In this document: one piece after another, positions 1 through 8,857 of the stretch | How positions within the stretch are numbered: the first letter of the stretch is position 1 | Layout of the letters: every line of letters starts with the position of its first letter | From: Aspidiotus rigidus | Lineage: Eukaryota; Arthropoda; Insecta; Hemiptera; Diaspididae | Reading direction: 5' to 3' | DNA length: 64,000 nt | NCBI GenBank assembly: GCA_035079385.1 | Contig: JAVHKY010000047.1 | Coordinates: 1,364,001-1,428,000 of the forward strand | Notes under the pieces: generated by a model | Database searches by the model: none | What the model saw: the letters and a program-made list of their open reading frames with translations, nothing else | Told to the model about the DNA's origin: nothing | Position numbers and translations under genes: made by a program

Positions 1-11
1 TTTTTCAAACT

Positions 12-230
12 CGGCGAACATGTTTACGTGAGAACTGACCTATTTGATGAATGAAATACCAAAACTCACGGTCCCCCAGGGTGAAAAAGTGGATTTTTTC
101 ACTTCTCTCCTATTTTCAGACTGTTCCAGCGACTGGAGAATTTTTCAACTATTTTACTCAATCTAACGTACTCCACCTAATCGGTGGACGTGTTTACATA
201 AGAATTGACCAAATCGATGAACGAAATACT
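12..230. repeat. Two diverged direct repeats, period about 170 bp
   Basis: A segment of about 48 bp at 12-60 (GGCGAACATGTTTACGTGAG, then an ACTGACC..GATGAATGAAATAC pattern) recurs at 182-230 with scattered substitutions (GGTGGACGTGTTTACATAAG, then ATTGACC..GATGAACGAAATAC). This may be the edge of a satellite or an old tandem duplication running off the left end of the window. Open frames across it show no protein family I recognise. Confidence 0.55.
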
Positions 231-386
231 AAAAATATATTTTTGGTCTATCAACATTCCCATTTCATCTCATGGAGGAGTGCGTATTTTTCACCTCGAA
301 CATTGACCATTGATTTCTCGCGGTCTATTGCGGTAGCAGTCATAGTTCACCCTGCTATTCATGGAAAAATCACAGAAATTCATTAA

Positions 387-1287
387 ATATTGATTTTTTT
401 GGGAATGTTGCACCTCACCGAGGACTATGGTACTCATGTATGTTGTAGTAGAGGGTATGGCGCTTCAAATGAATGATTTTCCTCAGGTGCCCCCCCTCGA
501 TTTTTTTTTTATTCGAGTTTGAAGTTTTGTTATAGCTAGAAACTAGGGAAAATATGAATGTTTTTTTTTTTTTTTTTAAATACCATGGATGAACGTTCAC
601 ATATACTAAAATGTCCTCAAGTTTCATTGCTGTGCAATCATAATTGGCTGAGATATAGCCATTTGGATTTTAGGCCCAAAAATCACTCTGCAACCCATGT
701 GGGTGAGCGGATGGGTCCAATTTTTTGGATTTCAAGTTTTCTCATTGGGGACAACATTTTGACGGACATTTGAAACATTTTCCGACCAAGGCCCCCCCCC
801 CTACCCGGCAAGAGCCTTTATATTTTCGACAAATTTATCATTATATCATTTTGACCAATTTTTCCTTAATTTTACATTTTTATTTTATTTTTATTTTTAT
901 TTTCCGTTCTACCTCTTTTCCGTTGTGGTGTTTCTGTAGTCATCTGACTAAAAAATTTCGATAATAAAACTCAAGTTCCGGGATCTCGAATCTGTTACGT
1001 GCTGTACTATTCCTCCTCTTCTATTCAAATGGCTCGTAATCACGAGGAAAACATTCAAATTATGTGAAAATAAATCCTCATGATTGCAGTGAAGACAATG
1101 AATCGATACAAAAGTCGATGGTCCTATAGAGGGACGCAGTTCAGCTGACTGCTCTCCCAATGTTGTCATCTTCACACACCCATTTCATGTTATATAGATA
1201 GAGCTCGCTTCTTTCTGTGCGAGTATTACTGCAACACTATCAACAAATGCTTTGAAGAAGAAATGAGAATACACATAAAGGGGATAT
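387..1287. other. Non-coding stretch
   Basis: No gene is supportable here. The stretch holds homopolymer T runs near 500 and 565, a C run near 790 and a TTTTA-rich microsatellite near 880-905. Short open frames look random and lack splice or codon signals. Confidence 0.5.
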
Positions 1288-1620
1288 CAAAATCGTCCTC
1301 TTGGTCTCCTCCAAATATGATCCTCATTAGAGAGGATAATCAACGAGTGCAGTGAGGACACAATGAGGATATCACACTCTTCAATATGTTTCTTCATTAT
1401 ATTCTCATAGTATCCTCTATATTGAGGACACTTTGAGGATAAAACGAGGATATAAAGAGGATCTGTGAAACTTATAATCTGCTTCCTCATTTCACTCTTT
1501 AAGTGTCCTCGATATAAGGACACATTAAGGATATAATGAGGATAATGAAACGATTTTTCAAAAAGGGCCATAGTCTTCGAACCAATTTTGTTGTATCCTC
1601 ATCGTGAGGACATGGTGAGA
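1288..1620. repeat. Cluster of inverted GAGGATA / TATCCTC motifs
   Basis: The motif GAGGATA, often joined to GAGGACAC, occurs many times in both orientations within about 330 bp (TCCTCATTAG, TGAGGACACAATGAGGATAT, TATCCTCTATATTGAGGACA and others). This makes the block strongly self-complementary. It resembles the interior of a fold-back or MITE-type element, but no clean terminal repeats or target duplication were found. Confidence 0.5.
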
Positions 1621-1920
1621 AGATTTTATTCATAGGGAATTTGAAAACATGTAAACGACAAATCAGAGCACTTTAAAACTCTTCCCAACCTGTGAATCTA
1701 TACTAATCGTGAATAGTATTTCCAATTATTTATATTCCATTTATTTTACAGACAGACGATGAAAATTACCGGTAAGCACGAAAATCCAGTTCATTTTCAC
1801 CACAAAGAGAAGTACTTTCACTCTGACTGTTTACCACAATTTCATCTTGACACCATCATAGATTGAAGAATAAGTAAAATCTCTGTTGATAAGGAGAACA
1901 AAAAAAAAAAAAGTACTAAC

Positions 1921-2167
1921 CAATAGCAATGATAATTGGGAGAAGAACTAGATTGAAACTTATCAGCGATGATAGATCGTGTATCTCTGTTTGTTCAGGT
2001 TTAAGGTGTTCGTACCAAAATGACTGACCAGATAAAGGCAGAACTTTTTCTCCATTTAGATATAACCCGACCGTCATGCCGACGAGACACGCCACAAACA
2101 TTGAGAGATTTCCGAGGCCTACGAGTGATAGGAGTGTTAGGACACATTGGCCGTCGAATATTTGTTT
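1921..2167 (-). CDS. Internal exon of an MFS sugar-transporter-like gene
   Basis: A 247-bp minus-strand exon follows an acceptor (..TTTTGTTCTTAG) and ends at donor GTTAGT. It encodes about 82 residues beginning KQIFDGQCVLTLLSLVG. Two hydrophobic helices (LTLLSLVGLGNLSMFVACLV and SFNLVLLPIIIAI) flank a loop containing PLSGQSFWYEHLKPEQ. The order helix, polar D.G..VL segment, helix, extracellular loop, helix matches TM8 to TM10 of Tret1-like insect sugar transporters, where the loop after TM8 normally carries a D.LGRR-type motif. Here that motif is DGQCVL, so the protein is divergent or specialised. The upstream exon at 2243-2340 ends in phase 0 and joins cleanly. Family assignment is inference from topology. 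Flanking exons were not securely found. Confidence 0.6.
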
Positions 2168-2242
2168 CTAAGAACAAAAGAAGAATGGATATCAATCTAA
2201 TTGACCCTTGATAATCGAGAAGTTCGTGCGTAGGATACATAC

Positions 2243-2340
2243 CGGTGCAAATATAAAGTGAAACATGAAGGAAATTTGGAAGAACATATATACGATTGGA
2301 CCATTCATTATGAATGTAAGTTCTGACACGTCTGTAAAAT
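2243..2340 (-). CDS. Internal exon of the same transporter-like gene
   Basis: A 98-bp minus-strand exon lies between an acceptor (TGTTTTCAG) and donor GTATGT. After two leading bases it reads 32 codons starting FTDVSELTFIMNGPIVYMFF and ending FIFAP, then joins in phase 0 to the exon at 1921-2167 across a 75-bp intron. The hydrophobic run GPIVYMFFQISFMFHFIF fits TM8 of a sugar-porter MFS protein. The intact frame across two exons with consensus splice sites argues for a real, probably expressed gene rather than a chance open frame. Confidence 0.6.
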
Positions 2341-3415
2341 CTGAAAACAGCAAATAATTAAGTCTGTTGCTATAAGAGAGGCAGTGGTGGCAATGAGAAT
2401 AGCCTATAGCTGCCAAAAAACGGGAAAGGTCTAAAATATTCCCTTGTCCTGATGCATACCTGATTACTCCACCGACTACAAGCTAGTCACACCTAAATTT
2501 GGGTGCTGAGGTTTAAAATGGGGATGATTCGACATGCTTTACTAGAATAGTCGATATTATTTGTAAAGTTTAATCTTCTTCCCCCTCTTGAAGTGTACGG
2601 GTGACTCCTAAAACAAGGCTGGGTAAATGTGAATGATACCTACATTTAATCACAGCACCGATAATTTTAAGGGAAACAATATTAATAAATGAGTGAAAAA
2701 TAAGTATAATTACAAGTAGGTACTAACAAGTCCATCCAGATCGACTCGTCATCTGTGAATAAAGTAATAACAGCATCGAAAAGCTCGCCATAAGAAGGAA
2801 AGAACATACCTGAAATATTCATCAAAATCGTAAACAAAATTTTTCAAATACTATAGGTACTAATGATGTAATGAAAAGTCAATGGATATCACCGATCATT
2901 ACCTATAACAAATCGCTCATCTCATTAGCATTACATTTTACTTCATCACTCGAGCGCTCAATTTTGATCACTTGTGGACTGACTTCAAGTCACAAACATA
3001 CTAGCTCTCAAAGGATTTGTAAAGAGAGGACTTGTTATTTTGAATTAATTTGAAGGAGAGATGAATAAACGCATAAGCGGCTACTCTCAGTATATTTCTC
3101 CACCAGCAATATGCAGTAAAGGTCAAGACACCAATCTTGCATTATGCTCCCTCTGGAAGATGAAGGACAAGAAACGCGAAGTTCACTTGTCAGGGGTAGC
3201 GTGAAAAACTTCGAGTTGAAAGATGTAAATGAAAAAAAGAACAATCAAAACGTTTTTTAATTTTATCTAAAATACAAACCATTTCAGACCAAAATAACAT
3301 CAACAAGAAGCGAGTACGTGGTTTGAAGGATTTGAATGATTCTTCAAGTTTCTTGAACAATGGCGATCCGATGATTACTGGTAAGAAAAACGGCATGGCT
3401 GGGAGGATGACTCAC

Positions 3416-3511
3416 GGCTGTTCTGAAACCATCAGAGGATACAAAAAGCATCAGCGGTGACGAAAATAGCATAGGAAGTATTTTGTAGATTGTCATTAGA
3501 GGCAATCGAAA
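3416..3511 (-). CDS. Possible further exon, hydrophobic
   Basis: A 96-bp minus-strand open segment begins after a CAAAATCAG acceptor and ends at a GTGAGT donor, giving exactly 32 codons in phase 0 (FRLPLMTIYKILPMLFSSPL, then a second hydrophobic stretch). It lies upstream of, and on the same strand as, the transporter-like exons and could encode an earlier membrane helix of that protein. The match is only topological, and the neighbouring open segment at 3190-3396 cannot be joined to it with a plausible intron length. Confidence 0.25.
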
Positions 3512-3944
3512 CTGATTTTGAAACATAAATGGAAAAGGACGTAGGTCCTAGCTAGAAAACCCTGAATGCCTATAGTTGAACTTTTGAAAACTTTATATTG
3601 TTCTACATTGTGTCACGATTGTAAATAAACAGAGATATTTTGCACACACGTATTAAGAGTCTGTATTGCGCTGGTTGTAAAAATGTTGTAAACTGCACAT
3701 AAAAGATAATGACAATCAAAAGTAGAAAAGCGATGGTACAATGTTACCACAATCCTGATTTTTATCCCTTTTGGAAATAAAAGTACACAATATAGATAAA
3801 ACAAAAATGGTAGGTACCTAACTACATTTGAAAATTATCAAGCCAAACTGGTTTCCGACGGCTCCGCTTTGAGTTTTGTCGTCCCTGCACTATGGCACTA
3901 GGGTCAGGAATCCCCAGAGGTGGATGAGGCGCAACTTTGGAATT

Positions 3945-4355
3945 TTATGACGCGGTGTTGGTAGATTGTTGACTACTGTATATTGTAGGGGGTTGATAGA
4001 CTTCAGGAAAGTGTACACATTTTCCAGGTTTTCCTAACACTTCCATTGATATCGGCAGTTCCAATCTCTTCGGTTGATTAATACGTCGCTTCAATTCCCA
4101 GCCTGAATCTAACTTGACTATGTAGTGCTGTGCGCCCAGTTTTTGAGTGATGATTTCCATTATCCATTTGTCGATTATACGTGTTTGCACTCTCATACTG
4201 CTAAAGAGCGATTGCATGGAGTGGCGGAGTGGGGAGGAATTTGGTGCGTCGAGATAAAGGTACATTCTTCGACTTAGACATAACCCAGCCGGTGATTTAC
4301 CATTAGCATGAGTGGCACGGTCGTAATTAAATATACGGAGGAGTTTCTCCTGCAT
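3945..4355 (-). pseudogene. Ty3/Gypsy integrase C-terminal fragment
   Basis: This 136-codon minus-strand frame reads like the tail of a Gypsy pol integrase. In order it has FNYDRATHANGKSPAGLCL (the family pattern is NYR.TPHATTG.SPAELLFGR), then RRMYLYLDA, then the C-terminal module WIMEIITQKLGAQHYIVKLD followed by GWELKRRINQPKRLELPI (family pattern W.PG.I...GP..Y.V.LdsG...RRH.NQL). The core DDE catalytic domain, reverse transcriptase and any LTR are absent nearby. It is therefore an isolated relic, although its open frame suggests moderate age. The family call rests on motif order and is fairly secure; the clade is not determined. Confidence 0.75.
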
Positions 4356-4740
4356 AGACTTGCCACTTCGGTATACATTTTAATATTTGCACGTATAAAA
4401 ATTTATGAAAATGATGATACTACTTGTATAACTAGGTACCCATATTTTCCCCATTAAGAAGACCGATTTGATTCCCTTGAATCCCATCTAAATATCTTGT
4501 TTTTCTTCTGAAGCACGTGTCAGAGGAGGGAACAACAGGGCTTCATACGGGGTTCAAGGGTAAAAGCCCAGATGAAGCCCTATTGATTCCCTGTCGGACG
4601 AGGGTTTGAGGGAGAGAACAAATATTCAGATGGGATCGAGGGGATGAAATCAAGCTTCGAAGGTATCAAACGTAATTTTTCCCAACGATTTCAAAATGGA
4701 ACAATAGACCTGTTTATTACTTCATAGGTATACGAGTATT

Positions 4741-5187
4741 TTGAATAAGTACACTTTTTCTGGAATCAATGCGTTTTTTAATTTTACGTTTGTCCATAAT
4801 GAAGAGGTAAAGGAAAGGAAAAATCGGAAACTTACCTCCCTCCTGAGCTCCAAGGTTAGGGATGGCGAATTAGATCGTGTTGACGATGGTATCATTCAAC
4901 AATTTCAGCCGCGTGTCATAAATCACAGCAAAACGGAATTTAACCGTGATGAGCTGACTCTTCTGGAGAAAGGATTGAAATTCGGGTTCCCCCCTCTCAA
5001 AAATCAAGAGACTTTAGCAAACCTTGTGGCTGATTTAGCAGTGAAAATCGGCCCTGGTGTAAATACCCAGAAAAAATGTGCCAAAACGGTCCATAATACT
5101 CCCCTCCCTCGCATAAGCGATGCAGAGAAAGAATTGATAATAGGTCTGAGGAGGAAGATTAGGGAGGAGAGGTTACCTAGTCATTAC
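4741..5187 (+). pseudogene. PLE-1, N-terminal part of a Penelope-like ORF
   Basis: The frame carries QFQPRVINHS, LLEKGLKFGFPPL and KIGPGVNTQK followed by NTPLPRI, all closely matched in the better preserved Penelope-like element at 54.2-56.9 kb (QNFQPRIIN, LLEKGLKFGLPPL, KIGPGVNTQK, NTPLPRI). This region precedes the reverse transcriptase core. The frame is cut at 5187 by a hAT insertion and resumes at 5904 after one copy of the target duplication. No ATG near the 5' end is convincing; the frame is open without one. The motif ATCAATGCGTTTTTTAATTT near 4770 is also found next to R1-like copy B. Confidence 0.8.
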
Positions 5188-5903
5188 TAGAGACCGGATT
5201 TTTTGGCATGAATAATGAGTAATTTGACGCTGAAAATCAAAAATTTGGCATTTTATGGCACAAACAAAAAAATACAAAAAGAATGAAGAACTAACTCAAA
5301 CAGTATTTTCGGGTTGTAACATAATAATTAAATGTTTTTCAAGATTCTCTTTAGACTGCAGGGTTTAATAAATGTGACCTGCGATAAGAAAACAATGCTT
5401 AGTGCCCACTGACAGGAACACCATTTCTCTCTGATTAAATAACCAATCAGAGAGAAATGGTGTTCCTGCGCCAATGGGCAATGAGCATCCTTTTCTGATC
5501 GCAGGTCACAAATTAAGTTTCGTCTAGCGCGCAAGTAACGACGAGGTCGCACTATGCGATTAGATTATTCACGAGAGCGAAGAATTTATGACTCAGCTAA
5601 TGGTAGTATGAGAATAAAGTATCATTTTTCTCTTTTCTCGTTGATGTTGCCATATAATTGAAGTTTAACCTCTTTTTTCTCTCTGTTTTTCTTCGGTATT
5701 TCTTTACTTCAGCAATTTCACCGCTTTTTGGCATTATTTAGCATCTATACTCGTTTTTGGCATTTAATCCCTTTTTGGCATTTCTTGGCACATTAAAAAT
5801 TTTTTCCCAGGCTCCCTAACCCCCAAAACGTACTTGTATTTCGTTTTCATGTTTCCCGCCCTTCAGGAAACGATTTGACAAATGCCATCAAATCCGGTCT
5901 CTA
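5188..5903. mobile_element. Non-autonomous hAT element, 716 bp, nested in PLE-1
   Basis: The ends are inverted repeats of about 22 bp: TAGAGACCGGATTTTTTGGC at the left and, read in reverse from the right, TAGAGACCGGATTTGATGGC. An exact 8-bp duplication flanks the element. The TAGAG terminus and 8-bp duplication place it in hAT. Subterminal regions carry repeated TTTTTGGCATTT/TTGGCACA words, plausibly transposase-binding sites. No transposase reading frame is present, so it would need a helper. A 138-bp internal palindrome occupies the centre. Insertion postdates PLE-1. Confidence 0.9.
5373..5510. repeat. Near-perfect 138-bp palindrome inside the hAT element
   Basis: The outer arms TGTGACCTGCGAT and ATCGCAGGTCACA enclose an inner perfect stem, AGGAACACCATTTCTCTCTG on the left and its complement on the right, around an 8-nt loop (AAATAACC region). 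The arms are too well preserved to be chance. This could be a small fold-back element nested in the hAT, or an intrinsic hairpin of that hAT family. Confidence 0.85.
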
Positions 5904-6304
5904 GTCATTACCAAGCGAGCCCTTCATTAAAGAAAGCCATTTTGGAACCGAATCCGGTTCCTCCCCTCCTTTACGGATTGCCGAAGGTGCACAAAGAAAA
6001 TGTGCCGATGCGGCCGATTGTCTCGTTCGTTTCCTCTCCTACCTACTCCCTCGCTAAGTTCCTGGATAGATGGTTCAGAGCTTGTGTGGAGGTAGAGTCT
6101 CCCTATTCAGTTAGGAATTCGAGTGCCGTGGCTGAAAAATTGAAGGATATGAAGGATACACGCCTTCCCACAGGTTCAATTTTATGCTCGTTTGATGTCG
6201 TTGGGCTTTTTCCAAATATCCCTAAGGCTGCCACCATGCAACAGATTGGAAACTTGGTAGTGAAATCTGGTACTCCTCGTGAAGAATTTGGCGAATTGGA
6301 AAAT
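5904..6304 (+). pseudogene. PLE-1, reverse transcriptase N-terminal half
   Basis: After the hAT insertion the Penelope frame resumes with LEPNPVPPLLYGLPKVHKEN, MRPIVSFVSSPTYSLAKFLD, SPYSVRNS and CSFDVVGLFPNIPKA. LYGLPKVHK and the aspartate in CSFDVVGLF are conserved Penelope RT blocks and align with residues about 149-225 of the element at 54.8 kb. An extra short KDTRLPTG-type segment precedes CSFD. Homology stops near GELENL at about 6304, before the YxDD block. The middle of the element is deleted or displaced and replaced by unrelated repeat DNA until 8373. Confidence 0.85.
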
Positions 6305-6534
6305 CTGGAAGTCAGAGAAAAGTCAGGGAATTTTTTGAGATTCGTCAAAAAAAGTTCAAGCTAGGAAGTTTTTCTTTTTTTTTTTTTCTTGCTTGCTTTT
6401 CAGTGGAGATTATGGTCTAGAAAAGCCTGAAAAAGTCAGGGAAAAGTCATGGAAAAGTCAGGGAATTTCATTTCAGAGAAAAACTGGACACCCTGGGTGG
6501 ACAAATCATGAAAATGGTCAATTTTTGCATTCCA

Positions 6535-6795
6535 ACATTATTTCTTGAGACATTTGGGCAACCATCGGTTATGAGGGTAAAAACACTCGCTGAATCCGAA
6601 TTTCATGGTTACCAAGTCAAATTTTGCCTCCTTATGGCCCAAATCCAAGATGGCGGTGAAACTCATTTCATTTCTGTTTCAAGGTGAAACCGAAGGTTGT
6701 AATTTTTTTTTTTTTTTTTGGAGGGGGGAGAAGAGGTTGCTGGTGTACAGAATTGCGTCTTCAAACTCTACTTGAGATATTGGAAATTGGTCAGG
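6535..6795 (+). repeat. 260-bp dispersed repeat, plus orientation
   Basis: Recognisable words in order are CTTGAGACATTTGGGCAACC, ATCGGTTATGAGGGT, CTCCTTATGGCCCAAATCC, AAGATGGCGG, ACTCATTTCATTTCTGTTTC, a poly-T/poly-G tract, and GGTGTACAGAATTG..TTCAAACTCTACTTGAG. The same words occur inverted at 7795-8062, so the pair can fold on itself around a spacer of about 1 kb. Identity by eye is about 85-90%. No coding motif was recognised. Confidence 0.75.
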
Positions 6796-6926
6796 GTAAA
6801 ACCACAGAGCTTTTTCTCAACTGCATTATATGTAGAGCACGGATTTCGTGGCATTTGTCAGATTACTTGCATGAGGGCGGGAGGATTGGGAGTGAAATGT
6901 AAGCACGTTTTAGGTTATGGAGATGG

Positions 6927-7010
6927 CTAGGGAAAAATTTTTTTTTTGTCAAAAATGCCAAAAAAACGGTATAAATGCCAGAAACGGATAAAATGCCAAA
7001 TACGTGCCAA
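6927..7010. repeat. Fragment resembling subterminal repeats of the 5188 hAT
   Basis: TAGGGAAAAATTTTTT followed by spaced AATGCCAAAAA, AAATGCCAGAAACGG, AAATGCCAAATACG and GTGCCAAATACG matches, in reverse orientation, the right subterminal region (about 5750-5815) of the hAT element at 5188-5903. It suggests a second, truncated copy of the same family; its other end was not found. Confidence 0.5.
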
Positions 7011-7794
7011 ATACGACCAATATCAACAAAAATCCTTGTATGCATAAAAGAACGAAAAAAATGACGCATTTCTCACGATGAGTAAGAAAATTTCGAGATG
7101 TAACGTGCAACATTGTAACATACTTCGGATACATGTCTCGGGAGGCAGGAATATGCAAGAAATTGATAAATAGAGAATCTCAAATTGGTCTTAACAGATC
7201 GCCGACATGGTTTCAAGGAGGATAGCCTTGAGGAGCATTTCATTATTTTACATAATTTCTGCTTTTTATAGATTTTCATTTTCATTATTCTTTTATATTA
7301 ATTTTACAAACGAGCTTGAAGTCAAATCTAATACACCATTTTTTACTTTTACTCAAAATTTTTGTGATTTTTTTTCCGTACGAAATCATATCAATTTTTG
7401 AATTTTAATAGCCAAAACTCAGCTTCAAAAATGTCAAGAAATTCGTGCTCTAATTATATACTATCGAAACAGAGCATATGTATTTCAAAATTAGTCCGTA
7501 GAAATAAGATGAACTGTGAAATAAGGAGAGTTATTCAAAATTGTAGCTCAAATAACTTTATTGATAAAGAATCATATTTTTTGAAGGAAAAAAGGAAAAA
7601 GAACTAATAACAGACAAGCATGTTTGTGAGAACATAACCACAGGACTCAAGTATCTCGACTTTTGATTCCCAGGCAAGCTCATGATGGTCGTTTTTGATT
7701 TTCCCGGGTGAAAAAACCATAGAAATGATACCCTACAATCTAGCATTATATTGCCAATAAATTTGGCCTTAATTTGACCCAAATTTGGGTCCTC

Positions 7795-8062
7795 ATCTTG
7801 GCTGTATGTGATCCCAATACCTCAAGTAGAGTTTGAAGATCCAATTCTGTACACCAGACACCCCCCCCCCTTTCCAAAAGAAAAAAATTACAATTTTCTG
7901 TTTTACCTTGAAACAGAAATGAAATGAGTTTGGCCGCCATCTTGGATTTGGGCCATAAGGAGGCAAAATTCGACTTGGCAACCATGAAATTCAGATTCAG
8001 CGAATGTTTTACACCTATAACCGATGGTTGCCAAAATGTCTCAAGAATAGAGATGCATTTCA
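7795..8062 (-). repeat. 260-bp dispersed repeat, inverted copy
   Basis: Inverted copy of the repeat at 6535-6795, recognisable by CTCAAGTAGAGTTTGAAGAT, AATTCTGTACACCAG, a C/A-rich tract, GAAACAGAAATGAAATGAGT, CCGCCATCTTGGATTTGGGC and CATAAGGAGGCAAAATTCG. Chance open frames run through both copies; there is no sign of selection on them. Confidence 0.75.
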
Positions 8063-8204
8063 AGAAAAAGTCCACCTGTCTATTCGGCCTGCATGGCACG
8101 CAGAATTGCATGTTTATCGATTGCTTTGACGCACCGACGATATCCCCTCCAGTTCCCACTGAACCAAGCCGAACCAATTCGGATTGGTTCATAAGGATGC
8201 TGAA

Positions 8205-8345
8205 TACGCGTAATGGGCAGCTAGATTGCTGCCCATTACTGGTAATAAGCAGAAAAATATTGCTGATTACGCGTAATGGGCAGCTACTTTGCACAATACG
8301 CGTAATGAGCAGCACGTCTGCTTATTACGCGTATTGAGCAATTAC
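8205..8345. repeat. Short array of TACGCGTAATGGGCAGC repeats with a hairpin
   Basis: Four imperfect copies of (A/T)TACGCGTAATGGGCAGC are found near 8209, 8270, 8298 and 8325. The first pair forms a perfect 10-bp hairpin AATGGGCAGC..GCTGCCCATT with a 6-nt loop. ACGCGT is itself palindromic. Function is unknown. Confidence 0.6.
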
Positions 8346-8372
8346 GTGAATTGAGCGTAACATTTACATAGG

Positions 8373-8790
8373 TATGACTAGCCGTCAACTCCAAGTTAGA
8401 CTTGATGAACACAGGAAAGCCTGGGAAAAAAGAAAAGTAGGTGAGTCGGCCTTTGCTGACCACTTAATTGAAAGTGGTTATAGTCTCTAAGGGGTTTGAA
8501 GTTCTCCTTCACAGGGAAAATCATATTTCAAACGCTTAGCTCTCGAAGAAATCGAAATTTATCGTCACTGGAATAATAAAGATATTACTGTGTTGAACAG
8601 GTACATTCCTGAGGAGGGATTGATTGAATTAGTCTATGAGGATGATTCACATTTCGATGACTCGCTGGTTCAGTCATGACCTCTTCGATGTTACTTGTTC
8701 TTGTTATTGTTGGGTTCAGTCGCTTTCTATACCTCGAGAATGGCTGTTTAGTCGAAAGCGCTCGGTAGTGTAATTTTATTGCAGTTTTTG
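8373..8790 (+). pseudogene. PLE-1, GIY-YIG endonuclease C-terminus and 3' end
   Basis: The sequence translates to RQLQVRLDEHRKAWEKRKVG followed by ESAFADHLIESGYS, and then, after a frameshift, to NRYIPEEGLIELVYE..DDSLVQ. This parallels the C-terminal half of the GIY-YIG endonuclease and the tail of the element at 54.8-56.8 kb. The first GIY half is missing. The 3' untranslated end keeps the hairpin-forming words AGTCGCTTTC and GTCGAAAGCGCT seen in the younger copy. Frameshifts and stops show it is dead. Confidence 0.85.
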
Positions 8791-8857
8791 TACTTGTCTT
8801 TTTTACTCATGTAAGTATACCTCTTCATTACACTTTTTCTATTACATGATTGTTCTT

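Larger units (their letters stand above)
5180..5911. repeat. 8-bp target site duplication GTCATTAC flanking a hAT element
   Basis: GTCATTAC is present at 5180-5187 and again at 5904-5911, exactly outside the inverted termini of the element between them. Removing the element and one copy of the 8-mer restores the surrounding Penelope-like reading context. An 8-bp duplication is the hAT superfamily hallmark. Confidence 0.92.
6305..8372. other. Composite repeat block interrupting PLE-1
   Basis: About 2 kb of non-Penelope sequence separates the two PLE-1 parts. It starts with direct repeats of GAAAAGTCAGGGAATTT (6318-6470). It then has a 260-bp repeat in plus orientation (6535-6795), a hAT-like subterminal fragment (6927-7010), about 800 bp with no feature I can name, the same 260-bp repeat inverted (7795-8062), and a small GCGTAATGGGCAGC array (8205-8345). 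No clean target duplication frames the whole block. Confidence 0.55.

Noticed and set aside
7746..8315. 189-codon minus-strand open frame
   Set aside because: It crosses the inverted 260-bp repeat and the GCGTAATGGGCAGC array, carries no family motif, and the same repeat at 6535 is not open in the matching frame.
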